Of a stretch of DNA of 64,000 nucleotides, positions 50,674 through 60,551 are shown one piece after another (position 1 is the stretch's first letter; the number at the start of each line of letters is the position of its first letter). Below the pieces are notes generated by a model. That model was not told the origin of the DNA, did no database searches, and saw only the letters and a list, made by a program, of their open reading frames with translations. The stretch comes from Arthrobacter sp. 9AX (lineage in GTDB: Bacteria; Actinomycetota; Actinomycetes; Actinomycetales; Micrococcaceae). A program made the position numbers and the translations under genes. The DNA is taken from the NCBI RefSeq assembly GCF_902506095.1, contig NZ_LR733293.1, positions 2,087,758-2,151,757 on the forward strand. The letters are read 5' to 3'.

Positions 50674-52365
50674 GTGGAGGTTCAGGCGTTCGTCGTTGGT
50701 GACGAGGCGTGGGTTCCGGCTGTGGTGTTCTCGGACGGGGAGGATTCGCTCCTGGCCGGGACGGTGAGTTTTCCGGTTCCTTCTTTTCTGACGGCTGATG
50801 GTGCGGTGCGGATGGTGGAGTCGGCTGACAGGTTGATTGCTTGGGCTGTGGCGATGAAGCGGGGCGGGCTGGCCCGGGTTGAGGAGGCTGTTGCGGAGGA
50901 AGCGTCGGGGCGGGAGGTGTGCCAGCCGTTGCGGTTTGGCGGGGATGAGGCCCATGCGTTGGCGGTTACGGAGGTGTCTACTGCCTGTGCGCTGTCGGAG
51001 GGCACGGCCGCGCGTTTGCTCAATGATGCCGCGGAGTTGACGACGACTCACTGGGAGGTTCTTGAAGCGTTGGAGGCGGGGGAGATTTCCGAGGCGCATG
51101 CCCGGGTCATTGTTGATCAGGCGCGTTCGCTGCCTGCGGGGCTGGCGGAGAGGTTCGCGTCGGTGGCGTTGCGGCGGGCCTGGACGCGGCATGGGCGGCG
51201 GCGTACTCCGGCTGAATTGCGTGCTTGTTTGCGGCGGTTGCGGGAACGGTTGCATCCGGAGAGTCCCGCGGCGCGTAAGAGGGCGGCCCAGCGGGAGCGG
51301 GGTGTGTGGTTCAGGGCTGAGCCGGACGGGATGTGTACGCTTTCGGCGTTCCTGGACGCGGAGGTGGGGCTGGCGATTTATCGCGGGCTCGATCGTGATG
51401 CGCGGCTGGCCAGCGGCCGGGCCGCTGAGCCCAAGGAACAGGGGCTTCCCGGGCACGGCGCTGCACTTGGAGCTGGCAGTACTTCCGGACCCGACGCTGC
51501 GTCCGGGCCTGGCGTTGCTGTGGATTCCCTTACGTTGTCGGAGTTCCGCGCTGAAGCGCTGGCCTACCGCCTCTTTGGCGGCACTGTTTTTGAGGGCCCT
51601 GAATCGGGTGGACCTGACAAGCTTCTTGGTGGGCGTGACGAGCTCTTTGGTGGCCATGACGGGGCGGGATCGCGGGTGTTCCGGCCCGAGATTGTGGTGA
51701 CTATTCCCGTAGGGCAGGTATTTGGCGGGGGCCCGGGTTCCGATGATGGTGCCGAACCTGCCGAACCTGACAAATCGCCCTCAGCGGCCGCTGGACTTGG
51801 CGCTGCCGGGCCCGCAACCGCTGGACTTGGCGCTGCCGGGCCCGCAACCGCTGGACTTGGCGCGGCTCGACCTGGTGGGACTGGGCCGCCGGCAGTTGAC
51901 TTCGGAACGGCGGAGCTTGATGGGTATGGGCCCATTGATGCTGCAACGGCCCGGCGCTTGGCGGCTTTGGCTCCTGCGTGGCATCTGGTGTTCACGGAAG
52001 AAATCACGGGGCAGGCGTTGGGTGTGGGGCGCAGGGCCTATAGGCCGCCAAAGGCGTTGCGCCGTTTCCTGCAGTGCCGCGACGGGACCTGCCGGTTCCC
52101 GGGATGCACCCGCCGTGTCACCGCCTGCGAACCCGACCATACCACCGAGTGGCAGGACGGCGGCACCACCGACCCCGGCAACCTGACTATGCTTTGCCGC
52201 CGCCATCATGCACTGAAGTCCCTCGGCGCGTGGAGCTACAAACACGGATCCCGTTCCGGGGATCTTGAGTGGCGTTCACCGCTGGGCCGGAAATACACCA
52301 CCGAACCAGCGGACGCCGGACAAGCGGAGTATCCGTTCCGGCAGCTGGAACCACCACCGTTCTAA
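50674..52365 (+). CDS. DUF222/HNH endonuclease domain protein (13E12-like)
   Basis: 563 aa from a GTG. A long N-terminal DUF222 region (~60-300; ALSEGTAARLLNDAAEL, EISEAHARVIVDQARSLP) is joined by a low-complexity Gly/Ala/Pro linker to a C-terminal HNH nuclease with CRDGTCRFPGCTRRVT, CEPDHTTEW and NLTMLCRRHHALK, all expected metal and zinc residues intact. Codon use differs from neighbours (many TTG, GCG, GTT codons), and a 30-bp tandem repeat lies in the linker. These genes occur in multiple copies in Arthrobacter-like genomes; their role is uncertain, perhaps mobile or DNA-processing. Confidence 0.9.
   Translation: MEVQAFVVGDEAWVPAVVFSDGEDSLLAGTVSFPVPSFLTADGAVRMVESADRLIAWAVAMKRGGLARVEEAVAEEASGREVCQPLRFGGDEAHALAVTEVSTACALSEGTAARLLNDAAELTTTHWEVLEALEAGEISEAHARVIVDQARSLPAGLAERFASVALRRAWTRHGRRRTPAELRACLRRLRERLHPESPAARKRAAQRERGVWFRAEPDGMCTLSAFLDAEVGLAIYRGLDRDARLASGRAAEPKEQGLPGHGAALGAGSTSGPDAASGPGVAVDSLTLSEFRAEALAYRLFGGTVFEGPESGGPDKLLGGRDELFGGHDGAGSRVFRPEIVVTIPVGQVFGGGPGSDDGAEPAEPDKSPSAAAGLGAAGPATAGLGAAGPATAGLGAARPGGTGPPAVDFGTAELDGYGPIDAATARRLAALAPAWHLVFTEEITGQALGVGRRAYRPPKALRRFLQCRDGTCRFPGCTRRVTACEPDHTTEWQDGGTTDPGNLTMLCRRHHALKSLGAWSYKHGSRSGDLEWRSPLGRKYTTEPADAGQAEYPFRQLEPPPF
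51791..51863 (+). repeat. 30-bp in-frame tandem repeat
   Basis: Two complete exact copies and a 13-base partial copy encode a 10-residue unit (AGLGAAGPAT) in the linker of the DUF222/HNH protein. The repeat number could vary by slippage without breaking the frame. Confidence 0.85.
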
Positions 52366-52464
52366 CTATTCTGCCCCGGCAGGCGGTGTGGCTGGCGCGG
52401 TTTCGTTGCAGCACCGTTCCGGGGGCAATTCCCGCTTCGGTGACTCTTCGTTACATCGCCGGGG

Positions 52465-52480
52465 TGTCGCATAGGTCACA
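52465..52480. promoter_or_regulatory. GlxR/CRP-like cAMP-receptor site upstream of ppsA
   Basis: TGTCGCATAGGTCACA matches the TGTGA-N6-TCACA consensus in the right half fully and the left half at four of five bases, with the central TA typical of actinobacterial GlxR sites. It lies 94 bases before the ppsA start. Confidence 0.6.
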
Positions 52481-52573
52481 TCCAATTGCTTCCGCGCGGC
52501 TTATCCGCCCACCCTTGCAACACATCTTTTTTTCAGCGCTTGTCAGAGCGTGCCCAACGAAGGAGCACCACCT

Positions 52574-54976
52574 ATGACTGACGTTCTTTGGTTTTCGGAC
52601 CTCGGCCTGACCGATCTCGACCAAGTCGGCGGCAAAAACGCCTCACTCGGCGAAATGGTCCGGAACCTCGCCTCGGCCGGGGTGAAGGTACCCGGCGGTT
52701 TCGCCACCACAGCCGACGCCTACCGGCGTTTCCTCAGCGGTACCGGGCTTGATACCCGGATCGAAGGCATACTCGAGGGCCTGGACAGCGGCGATGTGAC
52801 CGCGCTTGCCCTTGCCGGGAGTCAGATCCGGGACCTGATCCGCAGCACCTCGTTCCCGGCCGGTTTCGAAGAGGAAATCCGGTCCGCTTATGGCCGCTTG
52901 ACGGACCAGCACGGCGACGACGTGTCCTGGGCGGTCCGTTCCAGCGCTACGGCCGAGGACCTGCCGGATGCTTCCTTCGCCGGGCAGCAGGAAACCTTCC
53001 TGAACATCCGGGGCGTGGACAACATCCTGCTCGCCATCAAGGACGTTTTCGCCTCGCTCTACAACGACCGGGCCATCGCCTACCGTGTGCACCACGGTTT
53101 CACGCACTCAGAAGTTGCACTCTCGGCCGGCGTCCAGCGGATGGTCCGCTCCGACGTCGGCGCGTCCGGGGTGATGTTCACCATGGACACCGAAACGGGC
53201 TTCAACGACGCCGTGTTCATCACCTCCTCCTACGGCCTCGGCGAGGCTGTGGTCCAGGGCGCAGTCAACCCTGACGAGTTCTACGTCCACAAGGCCGCCC
53301 TGGCAGCCGGACGGCCGGCGGTGCTCAAGCGCGGCCTGGGCGAAAAAGCGGTCCAGATGACCTACACGGAGTCCCAAGAGGTGGGCCGGACCGTGGACTT
53401 CGTTCCCGTGCCGCAGGACCTGCGCCGCCGTTTCAGCCTGACGGACGCAGAAGTCGAGCAGCTGGCCCGCCACGCCGTGGCCATCGAGGCGCACTACGGC
53501 CGCCCCATGGACATCGAATGGGGCAAGGACGGCGTGGACGGGGAACTCTACATTCTCCAGGCCCGCCCCGAAACCGTCGAGTCCCGCAAAGCCACCGGCA
53601 CCATCTCCCGGTACACACTGAACGAGCGCTCGGCTGTCCTGGCCGAGGGTCGTGCCATCGGCCAGCGGATCGGCGCCGGCCAGGTGCGCGTCCTGACCTC
53701 GATCGACCAGATGGCATCGTTCCAGGCCGGAGACGTCCTGGTGGCCAACATGACGGACCCGGACTGGGAACCCATCATGAAAAAGGCCGCCGCCATCGTC
53801 ACGGACCGCGGCGGCCGCACCTGCCACGCAGCCATCATCGCCCGCGAATTGGGCATCCCCGCCGTCGTCGGTACCGGCAACGCTTCCCGGGTCCTGACGG
53901 ACGGGATCCCGGTCACCGTGTCCTGCGCGGAGGGCGAGGCCGGCCTGGTCTACGAAGGCCTGCTGGACTACACACTGAATGAGACCAGCCTGGACACCAT
54001 GCCGCCGGCGCCGGTCAAGATCATGATGAACGTGGGCACCCCCGAGCAGGCCTTCAGCTTCGCCCGGCTGCCACACCACGGTGTTGGCCTGGCCCGCCTC
54101 GAATTCATCATCAACCGGCAGATCGGCATCCACCCCAACGCCCTGCTGGCGGTGGCGGGCGACATCGAACGCCCGGCCGGTCTTTCGGACTACACCGTGC
54201 GCCAGATCCGCGAAAAGACCGCAGCCTACGACGGGCCGCGGGACTACTACGTCCGCCGCCTGGCCGAAGGCATTTCCACGATCGCCGCGGCCTTCGCGCC
54301 GGAGCCGGTGATCATCCGGCTCTCGGACTTCAAGTCCAACGAGTACGCCAACCTGCTGGGCGGTCCTGCGTTTGAACCGTCCGAGGAGAACCCGATGATC
54401 GGGTACCGGGGCGCGTCCCGGTACCTCTCGGACTCGTTCCGGCAGGCATTCGAGCTGGAGTGCGAAGCCCTGAAATTCGTGCGCAACGACATGGGCCTGT
54501 CCAATATCAAGATCATGGTCCCGTTCGTGCGGACCCTGGATGAAGCCCGCGGCGTCACCGGGCTGCTCGCCGCCAACGGGCTGCGCCGGGGCGAGGACGG
54601 CCTGGAGATCGTGATGATGTGCGAACTGCCCGCCAACGCCCTGCTCGCCGACGAGTTCCTGGAGTACTTCGACGGCTTCTCCATCGGCTCCAACGACCTG
54701 ACCCAGCTCACGCTGGGCCTGGACCGGGACTCCGCACTGGTGGCCGAAGGCTTCGACGAACGCAATCCCGCGGTGACCAGGCTCCTGGAAATGGCCATTG
54801 CAGCCTGCCGGGCCAAGGGCAAGTACGTCGGGATCTGTGGCCAGGGCCCCAGCGACCACCCGGACTTTGCCGAGTGGCTCCTGGCCCAGGGCATCAGCTC
54901 CATCTCGCTGAACCCCGACGCCGTGACCGACACCTGGCTGCGCCTGGCCCGCTCCGGAACGCGCTCAGCGGTCTAA
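52574..54976 (+). CDS. ppsA: Phosphoenolpyruvate synthase
   Basis: 800 aa from the ATG at 52574 (AAGGAG eight bases upstream). Three PPDK-type parts: N-terminal ATP-grasp ([34 protein letters not shown]), central swivelling domain with the phospho-His at H418 ([14 protein letters not shown]), and the C-terminal PEP/pyruvate barrel with catalytic Cys at C755 ([10 protein letters not shown]). It makes PEP from pyruvate and ATP for gluconeogenesis. The regulator gene starts at the base after its stop. A cAMP-receptor-like site upstream suggests carbon-source control. Confidence 0.95.
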   Translation: MTDVLWFSDLGLTDLDQVGGKNASLGEMVRNLASAGVKVPGGFATTADAYRRFLSGTGLDTRIEGILEGLDSGDVTALALAGSQIRDLIRSTSFPAGFEEEIRSAYGRLTDQHGDDVSWAVRSSATAEDLPDASFAGQQETFLNIRGVDNILLAIKDVFASLYNDRAIAYRVHHGFTHSEVALSAGVQRMVRSDVGASGVMFTMDTETGFNDAVFITSSYGLGEAVVQGAVNPDEFYVHKAALAAGRPAVLKRGLGEKAVQMTYTESQEVGRTVDFVPVPQDLRRRFSLTDAEVEQLARHAVAIEAHYGRPMDIEWGKDGVDGELYILQARPETVESRKATGTISRYTLNERSAVLAEGRAIGQRIGAGQVRVLTSIDQMASFQAGDVLVANMTDPDWEPIMKKAAAIVTDRGGRTCHAAIIARELGIPAVVGTGNASRVLTDGIPVTVSCAEGEAGLVYEGLLDYTLNETSLDTMPPAPVKIMMNVGTPEQAFSFARLPHHGVGLARLEFIINRQIGIHPNALLAVAGDIERPAGLSDYTVRQIREKTAAYDGPRDYYVRRLAEGISTIAAAFAPEPVIIRLSDFKSNEYANLLGGPAFEPSEENPMIGYRGASRYLSDSFRQAFELECEALKFVRNDMGLSNIKIMVPFVRTLDEARGVTGLLAANGLRRGEDGLEIVMMCELPANALLADEFLEYFDGFSIGSNDLTQLTLGLDRDSALVAEGFDERNPAVTRLLEMAIAACRAKGKYVGICGQGPSDHPDFAEWLLAQGISSISLNPDAVTDTWLRLARSGTRSAV

Positions 54977-55828
54977 GTGGCGGACGAACACCAGATGGAT
55001 ACCGTGGGGACGGGCAGCTCGTCCGCCCCCACGGTGTTCTTCCTTTCCGACAGCACCGGCATCACCGCCGAAACCCTGGGCAACACCCTGCTCACCCAAT
55101 TTCCCAGCCGGCACCTGGAGCGCCGGACCATCCCGTTCATCACCACGGTGGAGCAGGCGCACGAGGTAGTGGACGTCATCGACCGGCTCGCCGTGGCCGG
55201 GCCCCGGCCGCTCATCTTTTCCACCACCGTGGACAACGACATCCGGGCCGTCCTCGCCCGGAGCCGCGGGCACTTTTTCGACCTGTTCGGCGCCCACATC
55301 GGCCAGCTGGAACAGGCCCTCCACGTCCCCGCCAGCGGGCAGCCGGGCCAGGCCCACGGCGTGGGCGACGCCGTCCGCTACCAGTCGCGGATGGCCGCCG
55401 TCGAGTATGCGATAGAGCACGACGACGGCCAGTCGCTGCGTGCGCTCGAGCGCGCCGAGCTGATCCTCATCGCCCCGTCGCGCTGCGGGAAAACGCCCAC
55501 CACCATGTACCTGGCGCTGCAGCACGGCATCCTCGCCGCGAACTTTCCCCTGGTGGAGGAAGACTTCGCCAGCATGTCCCTGCCCAAACCGTTGCTGCCG
55601 TTCGTGGACAAGTGTTTCGGGCTCACCTCGCTGCCCGTCAGGCTGAGCCAGATTCGCCAGGAACGCAGGCCCGGCAGCGATTACGCCTCGCTCGGCCAGT
55701 GCACCTTCGAACTGCGCAACGCCGAGGACATGTACAGGGTCAACCAGGTGCCCTACGTGAACTCGGCGTCAATGTCGGTGGAGGAAATCTCCGCCACCGT
55801 CCTGCAACGGATGCAACTGCACCACTGA
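54977..55828 (+). CDS. ppsR: PEP synthase regulatory kinase/pyrophosphorylase
   Basis: 283 aa from a GTG that begins right after the ppsA stop. DUF299 family: N-terminal FFLSDSTGITAETLGNTLL and P-loop APSRCGKTPT at residues 166-175, followed by NFPLVEEDF and LSQIRQERR. The family switches PEP synthase off by ADP-dependent phosphorylation and on by Pi-dependent dephosphorylation of a Thr next to the catalytic His; ppsA here has the Thr in RTCHA. Operon with ppsA confirms the pairing. Confidence 0.93.
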   Translation: MADEHQMDTVGTGSSSAPTVFFLSDSTGITAETLGNTLLTQFPSRHLERRTIPFITTVEQAHEVVDVIDRLAVAGPRPLIFSTTVDNDIRAVLARSRGHFFDLFGAHIGQLEQALHVPASGQPGQAHGVGDAVRYQSRMAAVEYAIEHDDGQSLRALERAELILIAPSRCGKTPTTMYLALQHGILAANFPLVEEDFASMSLPKPLLPFVDKCFGLTSLPVRLSQIRQERRPGSDYASLGQCTFELRNAEDMYRVNQVPYVNSASMSVEEISATVLQRMQLHH

Positions 55829-55841
55829 CCCTGCCGCGGTC

Positions 55842-56672
55842 CTACCCCTGGGAGTGCGTCCGCACGTCCGGGCTGATCTCGGCAAGGTGGCCCAGGTTCC
55901 TCGAGACGGCACGTGCCGTAGCGCGGACCGCCGGGGCCAGCACGTTGGGCGGCGTTGAACCGTCCGGCACCACGATGGACAATGCGGCCACCACCGAGCC
56001 CTGCGCGTCGAAGATGGGCGACGCGACGGACACCGTCTTCGAGGGCGCCGAGCGGCGGATCATGGCAATCCCGGTCCGCCGCACATCGGACAGGGTCCGG
56101 CGCAGCTGGCCCTCGGGCATGTGCTCCACCCCGGGCTCGTTCTCGGGCGGCTTCCGGAGCGTGGCCTCCTGGAACTGCTGGTCCGCGCCCGCCAGGAGCA
56201 CCAGTCCGACGGCGGTGCTCCGCAGCGGCGCGCGTCCGCCCACCCTGTATGCCACTTCCGTTGCATCCTTCGAGGACAGCCGCTCGATCAGCACCGCCTC
56301 CTCATTGTCCCGGACCGCCAGCAGCACATGGTGCCGGGTCACCTCGAACAGGTCCTCAAGGTAGGGCAACGCGATCTCGCGCACCCCGTGGCCGCGCGGC
56401 GACAGGGACGCCACCTCCCACAAACGGACCCCCACCACATACCTGCCGTCGTCGAGCCGCTCCAGCGCACCCCACGCCACCAGCCGCGCGATCAGGCGCA
56501 GCGCAGTGGGCGCGGGCATCCCGGCATGGCGGGCCAGTTCCGAGAGGGTCAGCGCACGACGGCGGTCGGAGAAGACTGCGAGCAGGCTCAGCGCCCGGTC
56601 AATCACCGGTTCGCCCTGCTTGGGTCGCTTCCCGCGGGCAGGAGTGGGGTCGGTGTCCGGAGGGACAGTCAT
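55842..56672 (-). CDS. IclR family transcriptional regulator
   Basis: 276 aa from the ATG at 56672. Winged helix at ~22-80 (RALSLLAVFSDRRRALTLSELARHAGMPAPTALRLIARL in two parts), then the IclR effector domain (GRAPLRSTAVGLVLLAG; SVASPIFDAQGSVVAALSIVV). Ribosome site is weak. It is divergent from the second rhamnosidase operon, 151 bases away, and is the probable local regulator. A much longer in-frame reading (start 57224) runs antisense through the rhamnosidase gene and was rejected. Confidence 0.9.
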   Translation of the reverse strand: MTVPPDTDPTPARGKRPKQGEPVIDRALSLLAVFSDRRRALTLSELARHAGMPAPTALRLIARLVAWGALERLDDGRYVVGVRLWEVASLSPRGHGVREIALPYLEDLFEVTRHHVLLAVRDNEEAVLIERLSSKDATEVAYRVGGRAPLRSTAVGLVLLAGADQQFQEATLRKPPENEPGVEHMPEGQLRRTLSDVRRTGIAMIRRSAPSKTVSVASPIFDAQGSVVAALSIVVPDGSTPPNVLAPAVRATARAVSRNLGHLAEISPDVRTHSQG

Positions 56673-56698
56673 GGCTTTTGGGTCCTTGCGCTGTTGGA

Positions 56699-56741
56699 GG
56701 TCCGGACCAAGGTCCGTGAGCTGGAACACAATACCATTCCA
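56699..56741. promoter_or_regulatory. Candidate IclR operator region
   Basis: GGTCCGGACC (56699-56708) is a perfect palindrome, and TGGAA (56722-56726) with TTCCA (56737-56741) forms an inverted repeat close to IclR-type TGGAA-N-TTCCA patterns. Both lie in the divergent IclR/rhamnosidase gap. Confidence 0.4.
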
Positions 56742-56823
56742 ACCAATGAAAGATGCCTGTGGAGGGCCACCTGCCGGAAACGAAGCTGGAAACCCAGCTG
56801 TCCCACGTTCAGGAGCTTCCCGC

Positions 56824-59562
56824 ATGACCTCCACCAGTCTCGACGCCGCCGTCGAGGAAACCCTCCTGGCCCCGGCCGCGCCCAGCCGGCTCCGCGTCGA
56901 ACACCTCCGCGAAGCGATAGGCATCACCAACGTCCAACCCCGCCTCAGCTGGACCCCCGGTGGAGCGCAGACAGCGTACCGGATCACCGCGACCACCGGC
57001 TGGGACACCGGCCGGGTGGATTCCGGGCAGCACGTCCTGGTGCCATACCCCGGCCCGGCGCTGGAATCCCGGGCCCGTTTCGAGTGGCGGGTCCGGACGT
57101 GGACCACGGATTCCGACGGCACCGAAATTGAGAGTGCATGGTCTGAACCGATGCCCGTGGAGCTGGGACTCCTGCACCCCTCCGACTGGACCGCGCAGTG
57201 GATCGGCCCGGCGGAACCCGACATTCCGGCCCCGGGAGAGCGCCCCGGCTACGCCCTGTCTAGGACCTTTACCATGGACTCCGTCCCGGAGAGCGCACGG
57301 GCCTATGCCACCGCCCACGGCCTCTATGAACTGTTCCTCAACGGACAACGCGTGGGGGACCAGCAGCTCACGCCCGGCTCCACCAGCTACAACACCACCC
57401 TCCAGGTCCAGGCCTACGACGTCACCGCGCTGCTGCGCCCCGGTGCCAACACCATCCGGGCCGTCCTCACCGACGGCTGGTACCGCGGAACCTTCGGGTA
57501 CACGCGCGACGCCGACATGTACGGCACGCACACCGCGTTCCTTGCGCAGGTGGAGATCCAGTCCGGTAACAGCAGGACGGTCATCGGCACCGATGAGTCC
57601 TGGCTGGTGTCCGCAACGGAGATCGTCAGCGCGGACCTGATGGCGGGACAGCGCGTGGACTTCCGGCGCGGGCGCCGCGAGGCACCCACCGACGCCGCGG
57701 CCCCGGTCCCGGGTGCCGCCGTCGTGCGTGAAGGAAGCTACGAAACGCTGACCGGGCCAGTGGCGCCGCCCACCCGCATCGTGGAAGAACTCGCGCCGGT
57801 AGCCATCACCCGCCTCGCCAGTGGGCACCAGGTGGTGGACTTTGGCCAGAACATCCACGGCTGGGCGCGGCTCAGCCGGCTGGGCGCGCCGGGGGAGCCG
57901 GTCAGCCTGACGTATGGCGAGGCGCTGGACGCCAACGGCGACGTCATGCAGGAGCATCTGCGCCCGCACGATTTCAAGCGGCCGGGCCAGTTCCTGTCCG
58001 CCGGGCAGGTTGATGAAGTGACGGCGTCGGGTGCTCCAGGGGAGGTGTTCGAGCCGCGGCACACCACCCACGGCTTCCGGTACGTGTCGGTCCAGGAACT
58101 CGCCGCGGACCTGGCGGCCGGGGACATCACCGCCTGCCTGGTCCAGACCGACCTGGAACCCCTGGGCACCTTTACCTGCAGCAATGAACGCCTGACCAAG
58201 CTCCACGAGATCGTACGGTGGAGCTTTCGGGACAATGCCTGCGAGGTCCCCACCGACTGCCCGCAGCGGGAGAAGGCCGGCTGGACGGGGGACTGGCAGC
58301 TGTTCGTCCCCACGGCGGCGTACCTCTATGACGTGGCGGGTTTTTCGCGGAAGTGGCTGAACGACGTCCGCGCCGACCAGTGGGAGAACGGCGTGGTTGC
58401 CAACATTTCGCCCTCACCCGGCCCTGAGGTGACATCCGCTGACTTCATGGCCTTCGTGAACGGCTCGGCGGGCTGGGGCGATGCGATCGTGATGGTGCCG
58501 TGGGAGGTGTACCTTGCCACCGGCGATACAGCCGTGCTCGCCGAGAACTGGGAGGCGATGAAGCGCTGGCTCGGCTTTGTCAGGAGTGCAGCGGAGGGCA
58601 AACGGCACCCTGACCGCGCCGCCGCCAACCCTGTTCCCGCGGCGCACGAACAGTACCTCTGGGACACCGGCTTCCACTGGGGCGAATGGATGGAGCCGGA
58701 CGGACCGGAACCGGACCTGTTCGCCGCCCGCTCCGCCGACCACGGGATAGTGGCCACCGCCTACTACCGGAACACCACCGCGCTGATGGCGAAAACTGCG
58801 CTGGTCCTGGGCCACGCGGATGAGGCTGATGCGCTCGCTGAACTCTCGGACAACGTCCGGCACGCGTGGGAAGCGGAATACCTCGATTCCACCGGGCGCG
58901 TTACCCGGCCCAGCCAGGCCAACTGCGTCCGGGCGCTCGCCTTTGACCTGGTCAGCGCCGGGCGTCGCGCTGACGTCACGGCCCAGCTGGTTTCGCTGAT
59001 CAGGGCCGCCGGCACGCACGTGGGAACCGGCTTCCTCGCTACGCCCTACCTGCTGCCGGTCCTCGCCGACAACGGCGAACTGGACCTGGCCTACGAGCTG
59101 CTGATGCAGGACACGGAACCCTCCTGGCTGGTGATGGTGGACCGCGGCGCCACCACCATGTGGGAGCTCTGGAACGGCATTGACGCTAGCGGCGCCCCGC
59201 ACCAGTCGCTCAACCACTACAGCAAGGGCGCCGTGGTGTCCTTCCTCCACCGCTACACCGCCGGGCTCCGGCAGGCAACGGGCAGCGCCGGATACGAACG
59301 GATCATCATCGAACCGCGCCCCGGCGCCGGGCTGACCTCCGCGGCCACCTCGCATCAGGGCCCGCAGGGCCTGATTGAGGTGCAGTGGACAACGGACGAC
59401 GGCGGGCTGCAGCTCCGTGCCGCCGTCCCGGCCGGGACCATCGCCGAAGTCCGGCTCCCCGGCCGGCTTCCCGCCGTCGTCGGGCCCGGAACCCATCACT
59501 TCACCGCCCCCGCCGGCGGCACCGCCCCGGCACATCCCCAGCCAGCAAGGAGCGCACGATGA
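56824..59562 (+). CDS. Alpha-L-rhamnosidase, GH78 (second copy)
   Basis: 912 aa from the ATG at 56824 (AGGAG eight bases upstream); no signal peptide. Longer than the first copy by an extra N-terminal beta-sandwich (about residues 15-130, fibronectin-like, RLRVEHLREAIGITNVQPRLSW), then LFLNGQRVGDQQLTPGSTSYN and the catalytic barrel loop DCPQREKAGWTGD near residue 478. The two GH78 copies are only distantly alike and may split work by substrate. First gene of an operon with two esterase-fold proteins; overlaps the first by ATGA. Confidence 0.93.
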   Translation: MTSTSLDAAVEETLLAPAAPSRLRVEHLREAIGITNVQPRLSWTPGGAQTAYRITATTGWDTGRVDSGQHVLVPYPGPALESRARFEWRVRTWTTDSDGTEIESAWSEPMPVELGLLHPSDWTAQWIGPAEPDIPAPGERPGYALSRTFTMDSVPESARAYATAHGLYELFLNGQRVGDQQLTPGSTSYNTTLQVQAYDVTALLRPGANTIRAVLTDGWYRGTFGYTRDADMYGTHTAFLAQVEIQSGNSRTVIGTDESWLVSATEIVSADLMAGQRVDFRRGRREAPTDAAAPVPGAAVVREGSYETLTGPVAPPTRIVEELAPVAITRLASGHQVVDFGQNIHGWARLSRLGAPGEPVSLTYGEALDANGDVMQEHLRPHDFKRPGQFLSAGQVDEVTASGAPGEVFEPRHTTHGFRYVSVQELAADLAAGDITACLVQTDLEPLGTFTCSNERLTKLHEIVRWSFRDNACEVPTDCPQREKAGWTGDWQLFVPTAAYLYDVAGFSRKWLNDVRADQWENGVVANISPSPGPEVTSADFMAFVNGSAGWGDAIVMVPWEVYLATGDTAVLAENWEAMKRWLGFVRSAAEGKRHPDRAAANPVPAAHEQYLWDTGFHWGEWMEPDGPEPDLFAARSADHGIVATAYYRNTTALMAKTALVLGHADEADALAELSDNVRHAWEAEYLDSTGRVTRPSQANCVRALAFDLVSAGRRADVTAQLVSLIRAAGTHVGTGFLATPYLLPVLADNGELDLAYELLMQDTEPSWLVMVDRGATTMWELWNGIDASGAPHQSLNHYSKGAVVSFLHRYTAGLRQATGSAGYERIIIEPRPGAGLTSAATSHQGPQGLIEVQWTTDDGGLQLRAAVPAGTIAEVRLPGRLPAVVGPGTHHFTAPAGGTAPAHPQPARSAR

Positions 59563-60551
59563 GTGTCAACGAAGCCACCGAGGTCCAGCACGCCGAACCT
59601 TTTGATACTGCCCGCCCCGGTGGTGTGGAAATCCCGCCGTTCCCCGTGTTCGATGCCCCGGGTATTCCGGAAAACGTCTCCGACGGGTCGGCGGTGCACC
59701 GCGAAATCACGTACGCGCGCGCCATCGGCTTCCGGCCGCTCAAGATGGACATCTGGCTGCCGCGCGCGGCCGCAGCTCCGGTGCCGCTGGTGGTCTGGAT
59801 CCATGGCGGCGCCTTCCAGCTCGGTGACCGCCGCGAACTGCCGCCCACGTTTACGCCGGACTCGGTATTCCGGCTGCTGAACGAGGCCGGGATTGCTTGC
59901 GCCACGGTTGACTACCGGCACTCACTGGAAGCGCCGTTCCCCGCCCAGCTGCACGATCTGAAGGCGGCCGTCCGGTACCTGCGGGAATTCGCCGGGGACC
60001 TCGGCGTCGATCCCGAACGGTTCGGAGCCTGGGGCGAATCCGCCGGCGGCCACCTCGCGGCACTGCTGGGACTCACGGGAAACCGGAAGGACCTGCACGG
60101 CGGCCTTGGTGCGCAGGGGCACCCCGGCGGCGTCAGCGTCGTCGTCGACTTTTATGGTGTCTCCTCGCTGGTGGACATCCCGCCGATGGATACCCCGGCA
60201 GGCCTGTTCCCGCCGGCGCTGACCGCTGCGGTTCCCGCCGGGATGCCGCTTCAGCCGGAATACATGCTGGTGGGCGGCTCGGATGATCCCGCGCTCCTGG
60301 CCGCGGCCAGTCCCGTCAGCTACGTAACCCCGGACGCGCCGCCGTTCCTGCTGATCCACGGGGACAGCGACAACCTGGTGCCGCACGCGCAAAGCGACCT
60401 GTTGGCCGCCGCGCTCGCGGACGCCGGAGTGGAGCATCAGGTGGTCACCATCCAAGGCGGGGATCACTGCTTCTTTGGGGCCGAGGACCAGCTGGACGCC
60501 ATCCTCGCGGCCGCCGTGGGCTTCTTCGCGGCGAAGCTGGGCCGGCCATGA
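59559..60551 (+). CDS. Alpha/beta-hydrolase (BD-FAE-like esterase)
   Basis: 330 aa from the ATG at 59559, overlapping the rhamnosidase stop. Oxyanion segment WIHGGAFQLG, nucleophile Ser in GESAGG, acid in IHGDSDNLVP and His in GGDHCFF give a complete triad. Cytoplasmic. It resembles carboxylesterases and feruloyl/acetyl-esterase-like proteins that remove acyl groups from sugars or glycosides. In a rhamnosidase operon it may deacylate imported oligosaccharides or acylated flavonoid glycosides (inference). Confidence 0.9.
   Translation: MSVNEATEVQHAEPFDTARPGGVEIPPFPVFDAPGIPENVSDGSAVHREITYARAIGFRPLKMDIWLPRAAAAPVPLVVWIHGGAFQLGDRRELPPTFTPDSVFRLLNEAGIACATVDYRHSLEAPFPAQLHDLKAAVRYLREFAGDLGVDPERFGAWGESAGGHLAALLGLTGNRKDLHGGLGAQGHPGGVSVVVDFYGVSSLVDIPPMDTPAGLFPPALTAAVPAGMPLQPEYMLVGGSDDPALLAAASPVSYVTPDAPPFLLIHGDSDNLVPHAQSDLLAAALADAGVEHQVVTIQGGDHCFFGAEDQLDAILAAAVGFFAAKLGRP

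Noticed and set aside
51791..51863. Possible CRISPR-like array
   Set aside because: The repeats are contiguous without spacers, in frame, and inside a coding linker.
56673..57224. N-terminal extension of the IclR gene
   Set aside because: It runs antisense into the rhamnosidase start and adds sequence with no match to IclR proteins.
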